NCBI RefSeq assembly: GCF_000196115.1
Contig: NC_005027.1
Coordinates: forward strand, 6,692,001-6,756,000
Source of the DNA: Rhodopirellula baltica SH 1
Lineage (GTDB): Bacteria; Planctomycetota; Planctomycetia; Pirellulales; Pirellulaceae
Length of the DNA: 64,000 bases
Direction: 5' to 3'
A program made the translations under genes and the position numbers. This document shows positions 34,362-43,459 of the stretch, one piece after another. The first letter of the stretch is position 1, and each line of letters begins with the position of its first letter. The notes beneath the pieces are model-generated. The model searched no databases. It was given only the letters and a program-made list of their open reading frames with translations, and was not told where the DNA came from.

Positions 34362-36037
34362 TAGACCTGCAGGTCGACTCCGGTTGCCGGCGTCATCCAG
34401 GAAGCAGGCGTTGCCGCTGAGATGGTTGGGCTGTCCGGTTTTGAATCGATTGGTTGCGAGCCGCTGGTGTTGCCGCGGTTACGATATCGTTCTTGGTCGG
34501 ATCTTGTATCCCGGTCCGCGTGGTCACGATCGCCCAGTGAGTTTTGAGTTTGATCAAACTCCGAGGCACCGTTGGGATCCGTCGTGATTTCAATTGATTC
34601 CAACCGCATGCCTTGCGACTCCAGTTGCGAACGCAATTGAGGCAGATGTTCTCGCAGCAATTGGCTGGCCGCTTCTGACTCGGTCACCATTCGTCCACGA
34701 AGATTGTTCTCTTGGATGTGGACTTCCAATTGAACCGAACCCAGTTCGACGGGTGAGAGCCGCATGCGAATGTGTCCGCCATTAGGGCCGAGCGTTTGAA
34801 AGCCCCGGCTGACGCGTTGCACCAATTTGGCACGTGCGACGGCTGATGTTTGATCGACACCGGATGCTTGAAGACCGGCTTTGGCTTTGCTCTCGGCTTT
34901 TTCGGCCGAAGGCGTGGCGTTGTTGATCGGGTTTGTGGGATCGTTGTTGCTGGACGTCGTTGATGCCGCGGAGTTGGACGAACTGATCGCGCTCGTTCCA
35001 CTTGCCGCAGAACGTGCCGCGGTTGCGACGGCCGCCGTCGTCGCGGTCACGGGGGCCACCGTCGAGGTCGGTGTCGACGTTTTTGCTGCGGCCTGTTCGG
35101 CCATTTGATTCAGTTGTGTTTCACTGACTTCGGAGTCTGCACCCGAAGCTGTCAGCGAAGGATCGATTTCAATACCGCCTTCGGCTGAGCCGGCGCTAGC
35201 CGAAGCAGTGGCCGCGTTCTGAGCGTTTCCACCGTCTTCACGAGAATAGCGACGACGTTCGGTTCGGCGTGAGTCTTGTGACGATTGACCGTTTGATTGT
35301 TCGTCGCTCAGCGAAGACTCGTTGGTCTCGCTGGTTCCGTGATCCTTGCCAGTTGTATCCTCGGATGCGTCAACCTGATCGGTCTTCAATGTTGCCTCTT
35401 CTGCAGAAGCGTCCGAGGTCTGATCGCTGGAACGTCGCTCTGGATCACTGTTGACCGAGACCGCCACTTCTTCGGAAAGGACGCCTTCGGTGGCGGATTC
35501 TTCCAAATCCTTTTCCGCGTTTGGATCGACCAGGGCTTCTGCCTCACCGGTTGCCTGTTCGGTGCCAATCGTCTCGCCTTCTTCGGATGAGTCCGTCTTT
35601 TGAGCCCAAGCAACATCTTCGGGGCGTTCCGACGACTCGTCTTCTTCGTTAGATGTTGCGACGGTCTTTTCAGCGGAATCCGTTTCCGATGTTTCTTCGA
35701 CCAGGGGATTGGCCGTTGTCACCGCGGCGGCGGGCGTGCTGTCATCGCTCGCTTCGACGTCGTCATCGTTTGATTCGTCGCGATCATCGGTCTCGGTCGC
35801 GATTGATTCTTGCGGTGCCGGAGCTGGTTCCGATGGACTGACCGTTTCTGATGTTGCGATCCTCGCGAAGATTTCGGCGAACGGATCGCCCAATCCCGAG
35901 GTCGGTTCAATCAGACCTGCCGCACGAGCGGACGCGGAATTGCCCAACGCAGCAAACGCATTTTCGGCGCGTTTGTTGGTTGTAGACGTTGAGACCGTGG
36001 TCTCTGTCCTTGATTGGACTGGTTTTGTCGTTGTCAT
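34361..36037 (-). CDS. fliK: Flagellar hook-length control protein FliK
   Basis: 558 residues from the ATG at 36037, preceded by GGGGGGA at a good distance; the frame upstream starts with TTG. The long N-terminal part (~1-400) is Ser/Thr/Glu/Ala-rich and disordered, as expected for the molecular-ruler segment. The C-terminal hook-control domain is recognisable at ~425-510: 'GGHIRMRLSPVELGSVQLEV' followed by 'LREHLPQLRSQLESQGMRL'. It is secreted through the flagellar export gate and switches substrate specificity. Last gene of the fliG-H-I-J cluster, 54 bases after the MotE-like gene. Its stop codon sits at the edge of the minisatellite. Confidence 0.9.
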   Translation of the reverse strand: MTTTKPVQSRTETTVSTSTTNKRAENAFAALGNSASARAAGLIEPTSGLGDPFAEIFARIATSETVSPSEPAPAPQESIATETDDRDESNDDDVEASDDSTPAAAVTTANPLVEETSETDSAEKTVATSNEEDESSERPEDVAWAQKTDSSEEGETIGTEQATGEAEALVDPNAEKDLEESATEGVLSEEVAVSVNSDPERRSSDQTSDASAEEATLKTDQVDASEDTTGKDHGTSETNESSLSDEQSNGQSSQDSRRTERRRYSREDGGNAQNAATASASAGSAEGGIEIDPSLTASGADSEVSETQLNQMAEQAAAKTSTPTSTVAPVTATTAAVATAARSAASGTSAISSSNSAASTTSSNNDPTNPINNATPSAEKAESKAKAGLQASGVDQTSAVARAKLVQRVSRGFQTLGPNGGHIRMRLSPVELGSVQLEVHIQENNLRGRMVTESEAASQLLREHLPQLRSQLESQGMRLESIEITTDPNGASEFDQTQNSLGDRDHADRDTRSDQERYRNRGNTSGSQPIDSKPDSPTISAATPASWMTPATGVDLQV

Positions 36038-36091
36038 CGCGGTCCCCCCACCGTGATCATCGGGATCCTGGTGGGAATACCTTGACCTCAA

Positions 36092-36742
36092 TCACCCACC
36101 GCGAGCTTCGTCGATGAGTCCGGTCGTCGGCATGCCCTCGCCAATACGGCGTAGGATCTCGTAGAGCTTGTCCATTTCTTCGGGCGTTGCAAACTCTGCC
36201 AAGATATCTTTTCGTTTATCGATGGGCATGGCTTGAATGATACTGACAACGTCATCGATTTCTTCGTCATCGTACATGCGCAAAAGCTGCTCTTTTGCCT
36301 GTTCTGCCTCAAGTGCCTGGAGTGTGCGCTGCACTTCTTGCAGTCCTTCGTCTTGAGCCCCTTTGCGAATTTCTTCCAAACTGCGGTCAAACGACGTCCG
36401 GCGTTCATCAAAACGTTCGCGTTGCAATTTTAGTTCAGCCATTTGAAGAGCGATGTCGTTCTTGGCTTCTTTGAGGCTTCGCATGCGAATGTCGCTGTCC
36501 AAACCGTCCCGCCGACGAGCGTCAAGGATTTCGTCGAAGTCCGGTTGTTCACGGTCTTCGCTTTCCTGCATGATTTGCCGCAGCTGATTGCCGGTGATAT
36601 CGATCCCGTTGAAAAGCGCGATGACTTTGGTCAACGTGGCCATGTTGAGCGTTCCTCGCGAGGCGAAGTAACCCAGCAAAATGACAATGGTCAAACAGGT
36701 CGCGGTACTAATCATCGCGACGGATCGCATCAAGAATCTCAT
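36092..36742 (-). CDS. MotE-like flagellar protein
   Basis: 216 residues: an N-terminal transmembrane helix (~8-28), a central coiled coil (~75-150, 'QMAELKLQRERFDERRTSFDRSLEEI') and a C-terminal MgtE-N-like helical domain ('DDVVSIIQAMPIDKRKDILAEF'). This is the architecture of MotE, a periplasmic chaperone for the stator protein MotC, and related proteins sit between fliJ and fliK in many flagellar operons. The start overlaps the fliJ stop as ATGA. Confidence 0.8.
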   Translation of the reverse strand: MRFLMRSVAMISTATCLTIVILLGYFASRGTLNMATLTKVIALFNGIDITGNQLRQIMQESEDREQPDFDEILDARRRDGLDSDIRMRSLKEAKNDIALQMAELKLQRERFDERRTSFDRSLEEIRKGAQDEGLQEVQRTLQALEAEQAKEQLLRMYDDEEIDDVVSIIQAMPIDKRKDILAEFATPEEMDKLYEILRRIGEGMPTTGLIDEARGG

Positions 36743-37221
36743 CGTCGAGTCTCCTTGGATTGGGCAGCCATGGCACGACGCCGCATCAGGACGCGAGCGG
36801 ACGTCAGGTCATCGGCTTCGGCTTGTTCTTGTTTGGCTTCCAGTGAGCGATGTTCGGCCAATTGTGTTTCACGCAATCGCTCGAGGCGTTTCACTTCCGC
36901 CTCCGCGGTGACCAATTTCTCGCGTCGTCTTTCGAGTTCCTGGTTCAACTGTGCAAGCGTTTGCCGAAGCGAAATCTGGTCGGCGTGCAATTGAACGTCG
37001 TAACGCCCCTGGTGCAACATTTGGTCAACCGAAACGCTGGCTTGTTGCAATGTGTGGTTTTTGGCAGTGCGGATCATCTCTCTTTGGGAGTCGATCTCTT
37101 GGATCTGATCGTTGATGCGCTGAATTGCTTCGAGAGCCTTCCCGACTTCGGCGCCCGCCTCATCTCGCTCGCGGCCGCGTAAGTCCATCAGAGAATCGAA
37201 TCGGAATCGGAAGGGAGGCAT
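36739..37221 (-). CDS. fliJ: Flagellar export protein FliJ
   Basis: 160 residues, almost wholly coiled coil, starting 'FRFRFDSLMDLRGRERDEAGAEVGKAL', which matches the FliJ N-terminus ('F.L...L..R...E......LA'). FliJ is the stalk-like partner of the FliI ATPase and an escort chaperone. Length fits the family (~147). It lies between fliI (41-base gap) and the MotE-like gene (ATGA overlap). Confidence 0.85.
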   Translation of the reverse strand: MPPFRFRFDSLMDLRGRERDEAGAEVGKALEAIQRINDQIQEIDSQREMIRTAKNHTLQQASVSVDQMLHQGRYDVQLHADQISLRQTLAQLNQELERRREKLVTAEAEVKRLERLRETQLAEHRSLEAKQEQAEADDLTSARVLMRRRAMAAQSKETRR

Positions 37222-37262
37222 GGAGAGTTAGCGGGTGCAGAGATTGGAGTGCGAATTGGGCG

Positions 37263-38666
37263 TCACGCGGGCTTAGGGGCAGGTGCCTGCGGTTGATTTA
37301 GTTGCGCCAATGCGGCCGAGGCGGCTTGATGTAGCTTTTGGACGCGAGCCTGGGAATCCGCGATGGGCGTGATTTCGTTGGCATCTTGTCGCAGCAAGTC
37401 GTTGATTGGATCTCGCATCGCGATGGCGGTGTCGACACGTGGGTCGCTGCCGCTGCGATAGGCACCGATTGAGATCAGGTCCTCGCTGGTTTGGTACTGG
37501 ACCATGTGTTCGCGAATTCCCAAGGTGGCCTGATAGGTCTCCGGCGTCACCAAATGGTTCGCAACCCGGCTGATGCTCTCGGGGATATCAATTGGTGGGT
37601 AGTGACCTCGGTGAGCGAGCTTTCGATTCAAGACGATGTGTCCGTCCAGAAGGCCACGGACGGTGTCCGAGATGGGTTCGTTGTTGTCGTCACCTTCCAC
37701 CAGCACGGTGTAAAACGCGGTGATGGATCCCTTTGTGGTTCGGCCAGCACGTTCAACCAATTGCGGCAACATGTTGAAAACGCTGGGCGGATAGCCGCGT
37801 GTCGTTGGTGGTTCACCGGCGGCCAGCCCTAGTTCACGCTGGGCCATCGCGAAACGCGTGACGCTGTCGACGAGCAACAGAACTCGGTGTCCTTCGTCGC
37901 GAAATTTTTCGGCAATCGCGGTTGCGGTCCAAGCAGCAGAGAGCCGTTGAGCGGCCGGTTTGTCGCTGGTTGCCACCACGACGACGCTGCGTTTCAGACC
38001 CGCGGCACCGAGAGCCCGCTGCATGAATTCTTGAACTTCGCGGCCTCGCTCACCCACCATTGCGATCACAATTCGATCCGCGGTTGTTCCGCGAGTCAGC
38101 ATGCCAAGCAGCGTGCTTTTGCCGACGCCGGAACCGGCAAAAATACCAAGTCGTTGACCGACGCCGCATGTCAGCATCGCATCGATGGCTCGAACACCGG
38201 TTTGAAGCGGTTCATCAATTGGTGGTCGGTCCAACGAATCCGGTGCCGCTCTCGAGGCACTGACGCGAACGAGGTCGTCGCTGAGTGGTTTGCCATCGAT
38301 GGGGCGTCCGAAGGCATCAATGACCCGTCCGCAAAGCGAGTCACCGACCCGAAGTGTCAATGATCGCGAAACCAGTCGAACTCGATCACCGGCGGCCAGC
38401 GCTGAGATGGCTTCCATCGGCGCGAGGATTGGTCGCGTGTCATCAAAGCCGATGACTCGCGCGAGAGTTGGCTTGGCATCCGGTGGCATCAATTCGCAGA
38501 TAGCTCCCAGCGGAGCCGTCATGCCTTGCACCGTCACCGCATCGCCGGTCACCGAAGCGACGCGTCCGCGGATCTGCGAAAGGACCAATGAACCGAGTGA
38601 TTGCCGAATCGTTTCCGGATTGGGCAAACGCGGCGGATGCAACTGAGGAACCGCGGGGAGGTTCAT
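37263..38666 (-). CDS. fliI: Flagellum-specific ATP synthase FliI
   Basis: 467-residue ATPase of the flagellar type III export apparatus. Walker A 'GIFAGSGVGKSTLLGML' (~167-183), Walker B 'RVLLLVDSVTRFAMAQRE' (~260), and 'EPPTTRGYPPSVFNMLPQLVERAG' typical of FliI/SctN rather than F1-ATPase. The C-terminal ~30 residues are Ala/Pro/Gln-rich. The start overlaps the fliH stop as ATGA. Confidence 0.97.
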   Translation of the reverse strand: MNLPAVPQLHPPRLPNPETIRQSLGSLVLSQIRGRVASVTGDAVTVQGMTAPLGAICELMPPDAKPTLARVIGFDDTRPILAPMEAISALAAGDRVRLVSRSLTLRVGDSLCGRVIDAFGRPIDGKPLSDDLVRVSASRAAPDSLDRPPIDEPLQTGVRAIDAMLTCGVGQRLGIFAGSGVGKSTLLGMLTRGTTADRIVIAMVGERGREVQEFMQRALGAAGLKRSVVVVATSDKPAAQRLSAAWTATAIAEKFRDEGHRVLLLVDSVTRFAMAQRELGLAAGEPPTTRGYPPSVFNMLPQLVERAGRTTKGSITAFYTVLVEGDDNNEPISDTVRGLLDGHIVLNRKLAHRGHYPPIDIPESISRVANHLVTPETYQATLGIREHMVQYQTSEDLISIGAYRSGSDPRVDTAIAMRDPINDLLRQDANEITPIADSQARVQKLHQAASAALAQLNQPQAPAPKPA

Positions 38667-39535
38667 AGAATCTCCTCACGCAGTCGTTCGAGTTGAGATT
38701 GCAGTCCGGCGCGGATCTCACCGCCCTCTTGCCGGACAACGACTTCGCCAACGGGAAGCGTTTCATCCGGGATCACGCAGGATTCTTCCGGCAGATCAGG
38801 GCTGGCCAATAGCTCGTCAAACCGTTGTCCGAGTTCCGCCAACATGTCCGGGTGAACGGCTAGAACCAATCGCCCCGCCGAACGAGTGCTGTGCAACGCT
38901 TCGCTGGCCCAACGAACCAAGAGATGTTGTTGATGGGGGCTTTCGTTGTAACCGGCTTCGGCGAGAGACGCTGGGACGGGCAACTCGTTCAAGTTGGCTC
39001 GTACCATTCGCTCGGTCGCCGCGATCGCGGTTTCAGTCAGCACTTCGGCGTACTGTTGCATCCACTGATCATACTGGGCATGCATTTTGGTGCTGGCCAG
39101 TTGAAGAGCCTGCAGTTGCGATTTGGTTTTGGCCTCCGCTAATTGCGTGATCTTCTTTTCGATGTCTTCGGACGCCTTTTTGACGCCGTCTTCATATCCG
39201 CGAGCTTCCGCAGCCTGCTTCATTTCGGCCGCTTGTTTTTCCGCATCGGCCAACAACTGAGCGACTTGTTCGCGGGCCTGACGGAGTTCTTCACGGCCTT
39301 TTTCCGCAAGATCGCTGAGGTTGAATCCAGCCAAACCTGACATGCCGCCGGGTTGTTTGCCGACAAGATCGGCGCTGGTCACTTGAACTCGATCGACTTG
39401 GTCCGCGGGGACTCGTGTTGAAACACCGGCCCGTGTGACGGATTGTGAATCGGTCGCGGCCAGATTCGATAAGTCAGGACGGGCAGCGGCGGGGTCTTTC
39501 TTTGAATCAGCGTTGTGTTTCAGAATCCAAGCCAT
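38663..39535 (-). CDS. fliH: Flagellar assembly protein FliH
   Basis: 290 residues: a variable N-terminus, a central coiled coil rich in Ala/Glu/Gln ('REELRQAREQVAQLLADAEKQAAEMKQ') and a C-terminal globular domain ('ATERMVRANLNELP', 'RLVLAVHPDMLAEL', 'VGEVVVRQEGGEIRAGLQSQLERL') matching FliH/SctL. It regulates FliI and links it to the C-ring. One base separates it from the fliG stop; the 3' end overlaps fliI. Confidence 0.92.
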   Translation of the reverse strand: MAWILKHNADSKKDPAAARPDLSNLAATDSQSVTRAGVSTRVPADQVDRVQVTSADLVGKQPGGMSGLAGFNLSDLAEKGREELRQAREQVAQLLADAEKQAAEMKQAAEARGYEDGVKKASEDIEKKITQLAEAKTKSQLQALQLASTKMHAQYDQWMQQYAEVLTETAIAATERMVRANLNELPVPASLAEAGYNESPHQQHLLVRWASEALHSTRSAGRLVLAVHPDMLAELGQRFDELLASPDLPEESCVIPDETLPVGEVVVRQEGGEIRAGLQSQLERLREEIL

Positions 39536-39536
39536 G

Positions 39537-40844
39537 CTATGCCGCCATCACTGTGCTGGATTGTTCGGTCGAAGCGACCAAGACCGCTTCTTTGGCTTCG
39601 TCAATTTCTCGCAGTTCCATGGATCCGACGTTGGCCAGCTGATTGCGAACCTGGTTGGCTTGTTGTCGCGGCAAAACGCTGATAGCGGAGTCCGCGGTTT
39701 TGTTGGGCAGTCCGCACAAACACAGCATCGCGGTTCGAGTCGGGACGCGTCCAAGTGCTTCACACAACAATCGCGGTTTCATCTTGATGAGCCGTTGGTG
39801 AATCTCGTCGGTGGCGAGGCCTGACACCGGAGAAGCTGCGGCGTTTGAGCGATCGTGACTTGCGCTACGCGGTGTCTCATCGGGTGAATGAACTCGCAAC
39901 GTCGGTGCTGGACGATCCGAATCAGCCTGCATCGTCGAACCAGCAACAATCGGAGTGTTCTCCGGACGAGTCTGCTGGTTTGTCGTTGTTGGCGGGAGCG
40001 AATGATTGCCGGTGTGCGATTGATTGCCAGCGATTGGCGAAGATGGCTCGTGCGTGGGAGTCATCTCGGACAGGATGGCTTTCAAGCGAGGCGACACTGC
40101 GGCGGCTTCGGTTGGAACATGGCGAGCCGCCTGTGCCGGATCCCAACCTTCGGTCGGCGCGTACGCGTTGATCAGGTCTTGCAACGGATTGGTTTGCGAA
40201 CGAGCGATCAGGGCTTCGGCTTTGGTTCGAAAGGTGCTCGCCAAGTCTTCGATCATCGAGTCCGGGAATTCTTGCAGGCGACCGATTCGGCTGAGAATGT
40301 CCTGTCGTTGTCGCGGGGGAAACTGAGGCAAAATCGCAGCAGCTTTTCGCGGATCGATCGATGCCATCACGACGGCGATCGTTTGAGGGTGTTCGCTCTG
40401 CAGCAGGCCTCGGACGTCATCGTTGGACAGTTTGTCCATGAAGTCGAATGACTGGTTCGTCGAACCCGATGGTGATGCGTGCGACGGCCCCTTTGAGTGG
40501 CTTTCAGCCGGGGAACGCGATGGCGTTTGATTGGTTCGATCCGACGCGGTTCGGCTCAACACGATTTCATCGACGGGATTGCCGGTGTTTCCGCGATTGG
40601 TTGCGGCCGGTCGGCTCTGTCGCATCGAGCCAGCGAAGGATTCCAGGGCTCGTTTGTGTTCGAGTGGGTCGATTTCGTCGAGCGAGGCGACTTCGTATTG
40701 CAGGCGTTGCTGCGATTCGACCGGCAATTCGCCCAATAATTTCGCGGCAACAGGTCGTGGCAAATTTTTCAGAACGATTGCCACACGTCGCAACGAAGCG
40801 GCGCGTCGAGCGTCATCGTCATAGCGAGGAGAAGCGGCAGTCAC
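39537..40844 (-). CDS. fliG: Flagellar motor switch protein FliG (divergent, with inserts)
   Basis: 435 residues against ~330-350 for most FliG. GTG start with AGGTG a few bases upstream. The N-terminal domain begins 'RRVAIVLKNLPRPVAAKLLGELP'. The middle domain has the EHPQ-type motif in 'SEHPQTIAVVMASIDPRKAAAILPQFP'. The C-terminal domain is present ('PRLLCEALGRVPTRTAMLCLCGLP' to 'MELREIDEAKEAV'), but several charged residues that normally face the stator are missing. Two Pro/Ser/Thr-rich inserts separate the domains (~90-130 and ~235-340). First gene of the cluster; fliF is not found beside it in the window. Confidence 0.88.
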   Translation of the reverse strand: MTAASPRYDDDARRAASLRRVAIVLKNLPRPVAAKLLGELPVESQQRLQYEVASLDEIDPLEHKRALESFAGSMRQSRPAATNRGNTGNPVDEIVLSRTASDRTNQTPSRSPAESHSKGPSHASPSGSTNQSFDFMDKLSNDDVRGLLQSEHPQTIAVVMASIDPRKAAAILPQFPPRQRQDILSRIGRLQEFPDSMIEDLASTFRTKAEALIARSQTNPLQDLINAYAPTEGWDPAQAARHVPTEAAAVSPRLKAILSEMTPTHEPSSPIAGNQSHTGNHSLPPTTTNQQTRPENTPIVAGSTMQADSDRPAPTLRVHSPDETPRSASHDRSNAAASPVSGLATDEIHQRLIKMKPRLLCEALGRVPTRTAMLCLCGLPNKTADSAISVLPRQQANQVRNQLANVGSMELREIDEAKEAVLVASTEQSSTVMAA

Positions 40845-41130
40845 GAGGACACCTGGATTGCGGGTGAAAAAACTGGGCAGAAAATGTGCGAGCGATGGAT
40901 GCGATCCTGCCCAGTTCGGTCATAGTGAAACACGGGGTCCCAAGTGAAGCCCGAATTGTCTCGATCCCCCCAGCCCGCTAAACTTGCACCCGTCGACCAA
41001 CCCTGCTCAACGATTCGTATCGAATCGGAACTCCCATGGCAGGTGTTGGCGGTGACCCGGACACCAAGTGGGTGGCAATCGTTGCCCAAACGCTTCCTGT
41101 ATTTCCTCCTGTCGTTCTGAGCAAACTCAC

Positions 41131-41505
41131 ATGTCAGCCATCACCGAGCAAATGCAGGGTGAAGTATTGATCGTTGGATTCACCGACAATGCCCTTCGCG
41201 ACGCCCAACGGATTGAGGTTGTCGGCCGCGAAATGCAAGAAATCGTGCCCCAGGCGATTCACAAAAAAATGCTGATCGATTTCTCCGGGTTGGCTTTCAT
41301 GTCGTCGGCGATGATCAACAAATTGATTTTGCTGAACAAAAGTTGCAAAGCCCAAGGCGTCGCACTGAAGTTTTGCAACGTGTCGCCCTTGGTGATGGAA
41401 GTCTTCCGCATTGTGAACCTGGGCAAATTGATCGACATCCAAGGCGATCAAGAAGTTGCCGTGGCGAGCTTTGACAAAAAGGGCTGGTTCGGCGGCAAGA
41501 AATGA
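41131..41505 (+). CDS. STAS-domain anti-sigma-factor-antagonist-like protein
   Basis: 124 residues from the ATG at 41131. A single STAS domain: 'EVLIVGFTDNALRDAQRIEVVGREM', 'KKMLIDFSGLAFMSSAMINKLILLNKSCKAQG', with Ser at the position phosphorylated in SpoIIAA-type proteins ('FMSSAM'). It likely acts in a partner-switching cascade. Overlaps the histidine kinase gene as ATGA. The pair is divergent from fliG. Confidence 0.88.
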   Translation: MSAITEQMQGEVLIVGFTDNALRDAQRIEVVGREMQEIVPQAIHKKMLIDFSGLAFMSSAMINKLILLNKSCKAQGVALKFCNVSPLVMEVFRIVNLGKLIDIQGDQEVAVASFDKKGWFGGKK

Positions 41506-42209
41506 CGCCCAACGGCGATTTCGCGTCTGACCAGGCTCCGGAACGACTCGGAGCAGAACCCGATGATTTGCAACGAATGAGGGCGTTCGAGGCTGAACGC
41601 CAGACAATCGTTGGTGAATTGCACGACGATTTGTTGCCGTACTTGTTTGCCGCTGCAGGTTCGCTCGCGTCGCTTCAGCGGCAACATCCAGAGCTGGAAT
41701 CAAAGCTTGTTCAGCCGGCTCAGTGGATCGACCAAGCTCGCGAAATCGCTCGTCGGATCATGAGCGGAGCCGCATTGCCGAGCGATTTTTCATCAGGCCC
41801 GTTGGTCGCCGCGAAAGAGTTTCTCGAATCGGTGGTGCTAAAATCCAACGATGCCAAGTTGTCGGTCCAGTGGGTGAACCTGGACGCCAGTGCCGATTTT
41901 GATTGGCAAGAGACACAAACAATCGCGGTCTACCGGATTGTTTGTGAGGCGGTTCGCAACGTCGTACGACACGCGGGTGCAACCGAGTTGGTCGTGAGTT
42001 GGCAAACGAACGAGAACGGTTGGACCGTTTCCATCCATGACAACGGTGTTGGATTGGATTGGCAAACTGTTGCCAAATCATCGCACGGCATCACGCTGAT
42101 GCGCGAACGTGCGGCTGCTGCGGGATTGCGTTTGCAAATCGGTGCCGGTCAGACGGAGGGTACCGAGGTGACGGTGGGGCAAGTGACCATGGCGTCCCAA
42201 CCTGAGTGA
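41502..42209 (+). CDS. Soluble histidine kinase, NarL-type (HisKA_3/HATPase)
   Basis: 235 residues without membrane segments. 'RQTIVGELHDDLLPYLFAAA' is the HisKA_3 phosphoacceptor box with His ~41; 'RIVCEAVRNVVRHAG' is the N-box, 'IHDNGVGLDW' the G1 box and 'SHGITLMRERAAAAGLRL' the G2 region. No input domain. Coupled by ATGA to the STAS gene, so the two probably act together; no response regulator is adjacent. Confidence 0.85.
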   Translation: MTPNGDFASDQAPERLGAEPDDLQRMRAFEAERQTIVGELHDDLLPYLFAAAGSLASLQRQHPELESKLVQPAQWIDQAREIARRIMSGAALPSDFSSGPLVAAKEFLESVVLKSNDAKLSVQWVNLDASADFDWQETQTIAVYRIVCEAVRNVVRHAGATELVVSWQTNENGWTVSIHDNGVGLDWQTVAKSSHGITLMRERAAAAGLRLQIGAGQTEGTEVTVGQVTMASQPE

Positions 42210-42261
42210 AACATTTAAACAGGTCGGAACCATCGTTCACGTGAATCCGGTGTGACGTTGC

Positions 42262-43314
42262 TCAGCCGACTTTACGGCGTGCGGCGACGGATTTTCCCAG
42301 GTCGCTGAAGAGTTGCTCGGTGGTTTCCCAACCGATACACGCATCGGTGACGCTGAGACCCTGAACAAGCGGCGAATCGCTGAGTTTTTGGTTGCCCTCG
42401 AGCAGATTGCTTTCGATCATCACGCCCATGATGCGTTGGTCGCCATCGGATACTTGGGCACAGATGTCCCGGCAAACGTACGATTGACGTTTGAAAATCT
42501 TGCGGCTGTTCGCGTGGCTGCAATCGATCATGATTCGTGCTGGCAGGTCCGCTTTCTCGAGCAATCCCGATGCCATATCGATGCTGGCGGCATCGTAGTT
42601 GGTGTGCTTTCCGCCACGCAGAATGATGTGGCAGTCCGGGTTTCCGGTTGTTGCGAAGATCGCCGAGGTTCCTTCCTTCGTGACGGATAGGAAGTGGTGT
42701 GGTCGACGTGCGGAGCAAATCGCATCGACAGCGATCTGAACGTTGCCGCTGGTTCCATTTTTGAAGCCGACCGGGCAAGACAGCCCCGACGCCAATTCGC
42801 GGTGACCTTGGCTTTCGGTCGTGCGTGCTCCGATGGCACCCCACCCGACCAAGTCAGCCACATACTGCGGGCTGATCAAATCCAAAAACTCGGTTCCGGT
42901 CGGCAGTCCCATCGCGTTGATGTCGCTGAGCAAACGCCGAGCGGTTCGCAATCCGTGATTGATTTCGAAGCTGTCGTCAAGTTTGGGGTCGTTGATCAGA
43001 CCCTTCCAGCCAACCGTTGTTCGAGGTTTTTCGAAGTAAACCCGCATGACGATCAACAGCTCATCGGCGTGCTTTTTTTGCTCGACCGCCAACTTCTCCG
43101 CGTACTGACGAGCGGAATCCGGATCGTGAATCGAACACGGCCCGACGACGACGAGCAAACGGTCGTCCTTCTGCTGAAGCACGTTTTGGATCGCGGTTCG
43201 ACCGTCAGCGACCGTCTGTGAAATCGCATCGCTGGCCGGAATTTCGGATAGCAATTCACTGGGGGACATCAGATTTTTGATGGCGCCGATACGAAGGTCA
43301 TCGGTGCGGATCAT
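42262..43314 (-). CDS. 3-deoxy-7-phosphoheptulonate synthase (class I, AroF/G/H type)
   Basis: First committed step of aromatic amino-acid synthesis: PEP plus erythrose-4-phosphate to DAHP. 350 residues, standard length. 'VVGPCSIHDPDSARQYA', 'MRVYFEKPRTTVGWKGLINDP', 'GARTTESQGHRELASGLSCPVGFKNGT' and 'DCSHANSRK' are class I hallmarks with the metal-binding Cys, His and Glu in place. Which allosteric isoform it represents cannot be told. Single gene, no adjacent aromatic genes. Confidence 0.96.
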   Translation of the reverse strand: MIRTDDLRIGAIKNLMSPSELLSEIPASDAISQTVADGRTAIQNVLQQKDDRLLVVVGPCSIHDPDSARQYAEKLAVEQKKHADELLIVMRVYFEKPRTTVGWKGLINDPKLDDSFEINHGLRTARRLLSDINAMGLPTGTEFLDLISPQYVADLVGWGAIGARTTESQGHRELASGLSCPVGFKNGTSGNVQIAVDAICSARRPHHFLSVTKEGTSAIFATTGNPDCHIILRGGKHTNYDAASIDMASGLLEKADLPARIMIDCSHANSRKIFKRQSYVCRDICAQVSDGDQRIMGVMIESNLLEGNQKLSDSPLVQGLSVTDACIGWETTEQLFSDLGKSVAARRKVG

Positions 43315-43459
43315 GAGCTTGTGGTGGGTTCAGAAGGAAAATGCGGGGATAGCGTATCGTAGTTCAATTCCAAAAGATTGGAACGAGCCATCCATTCGGC
43401 CACCGAGCGTTCACAAGGACGGGTGGTCGGCTGAGGGAACGTTGCAATCGGATTTGGTT

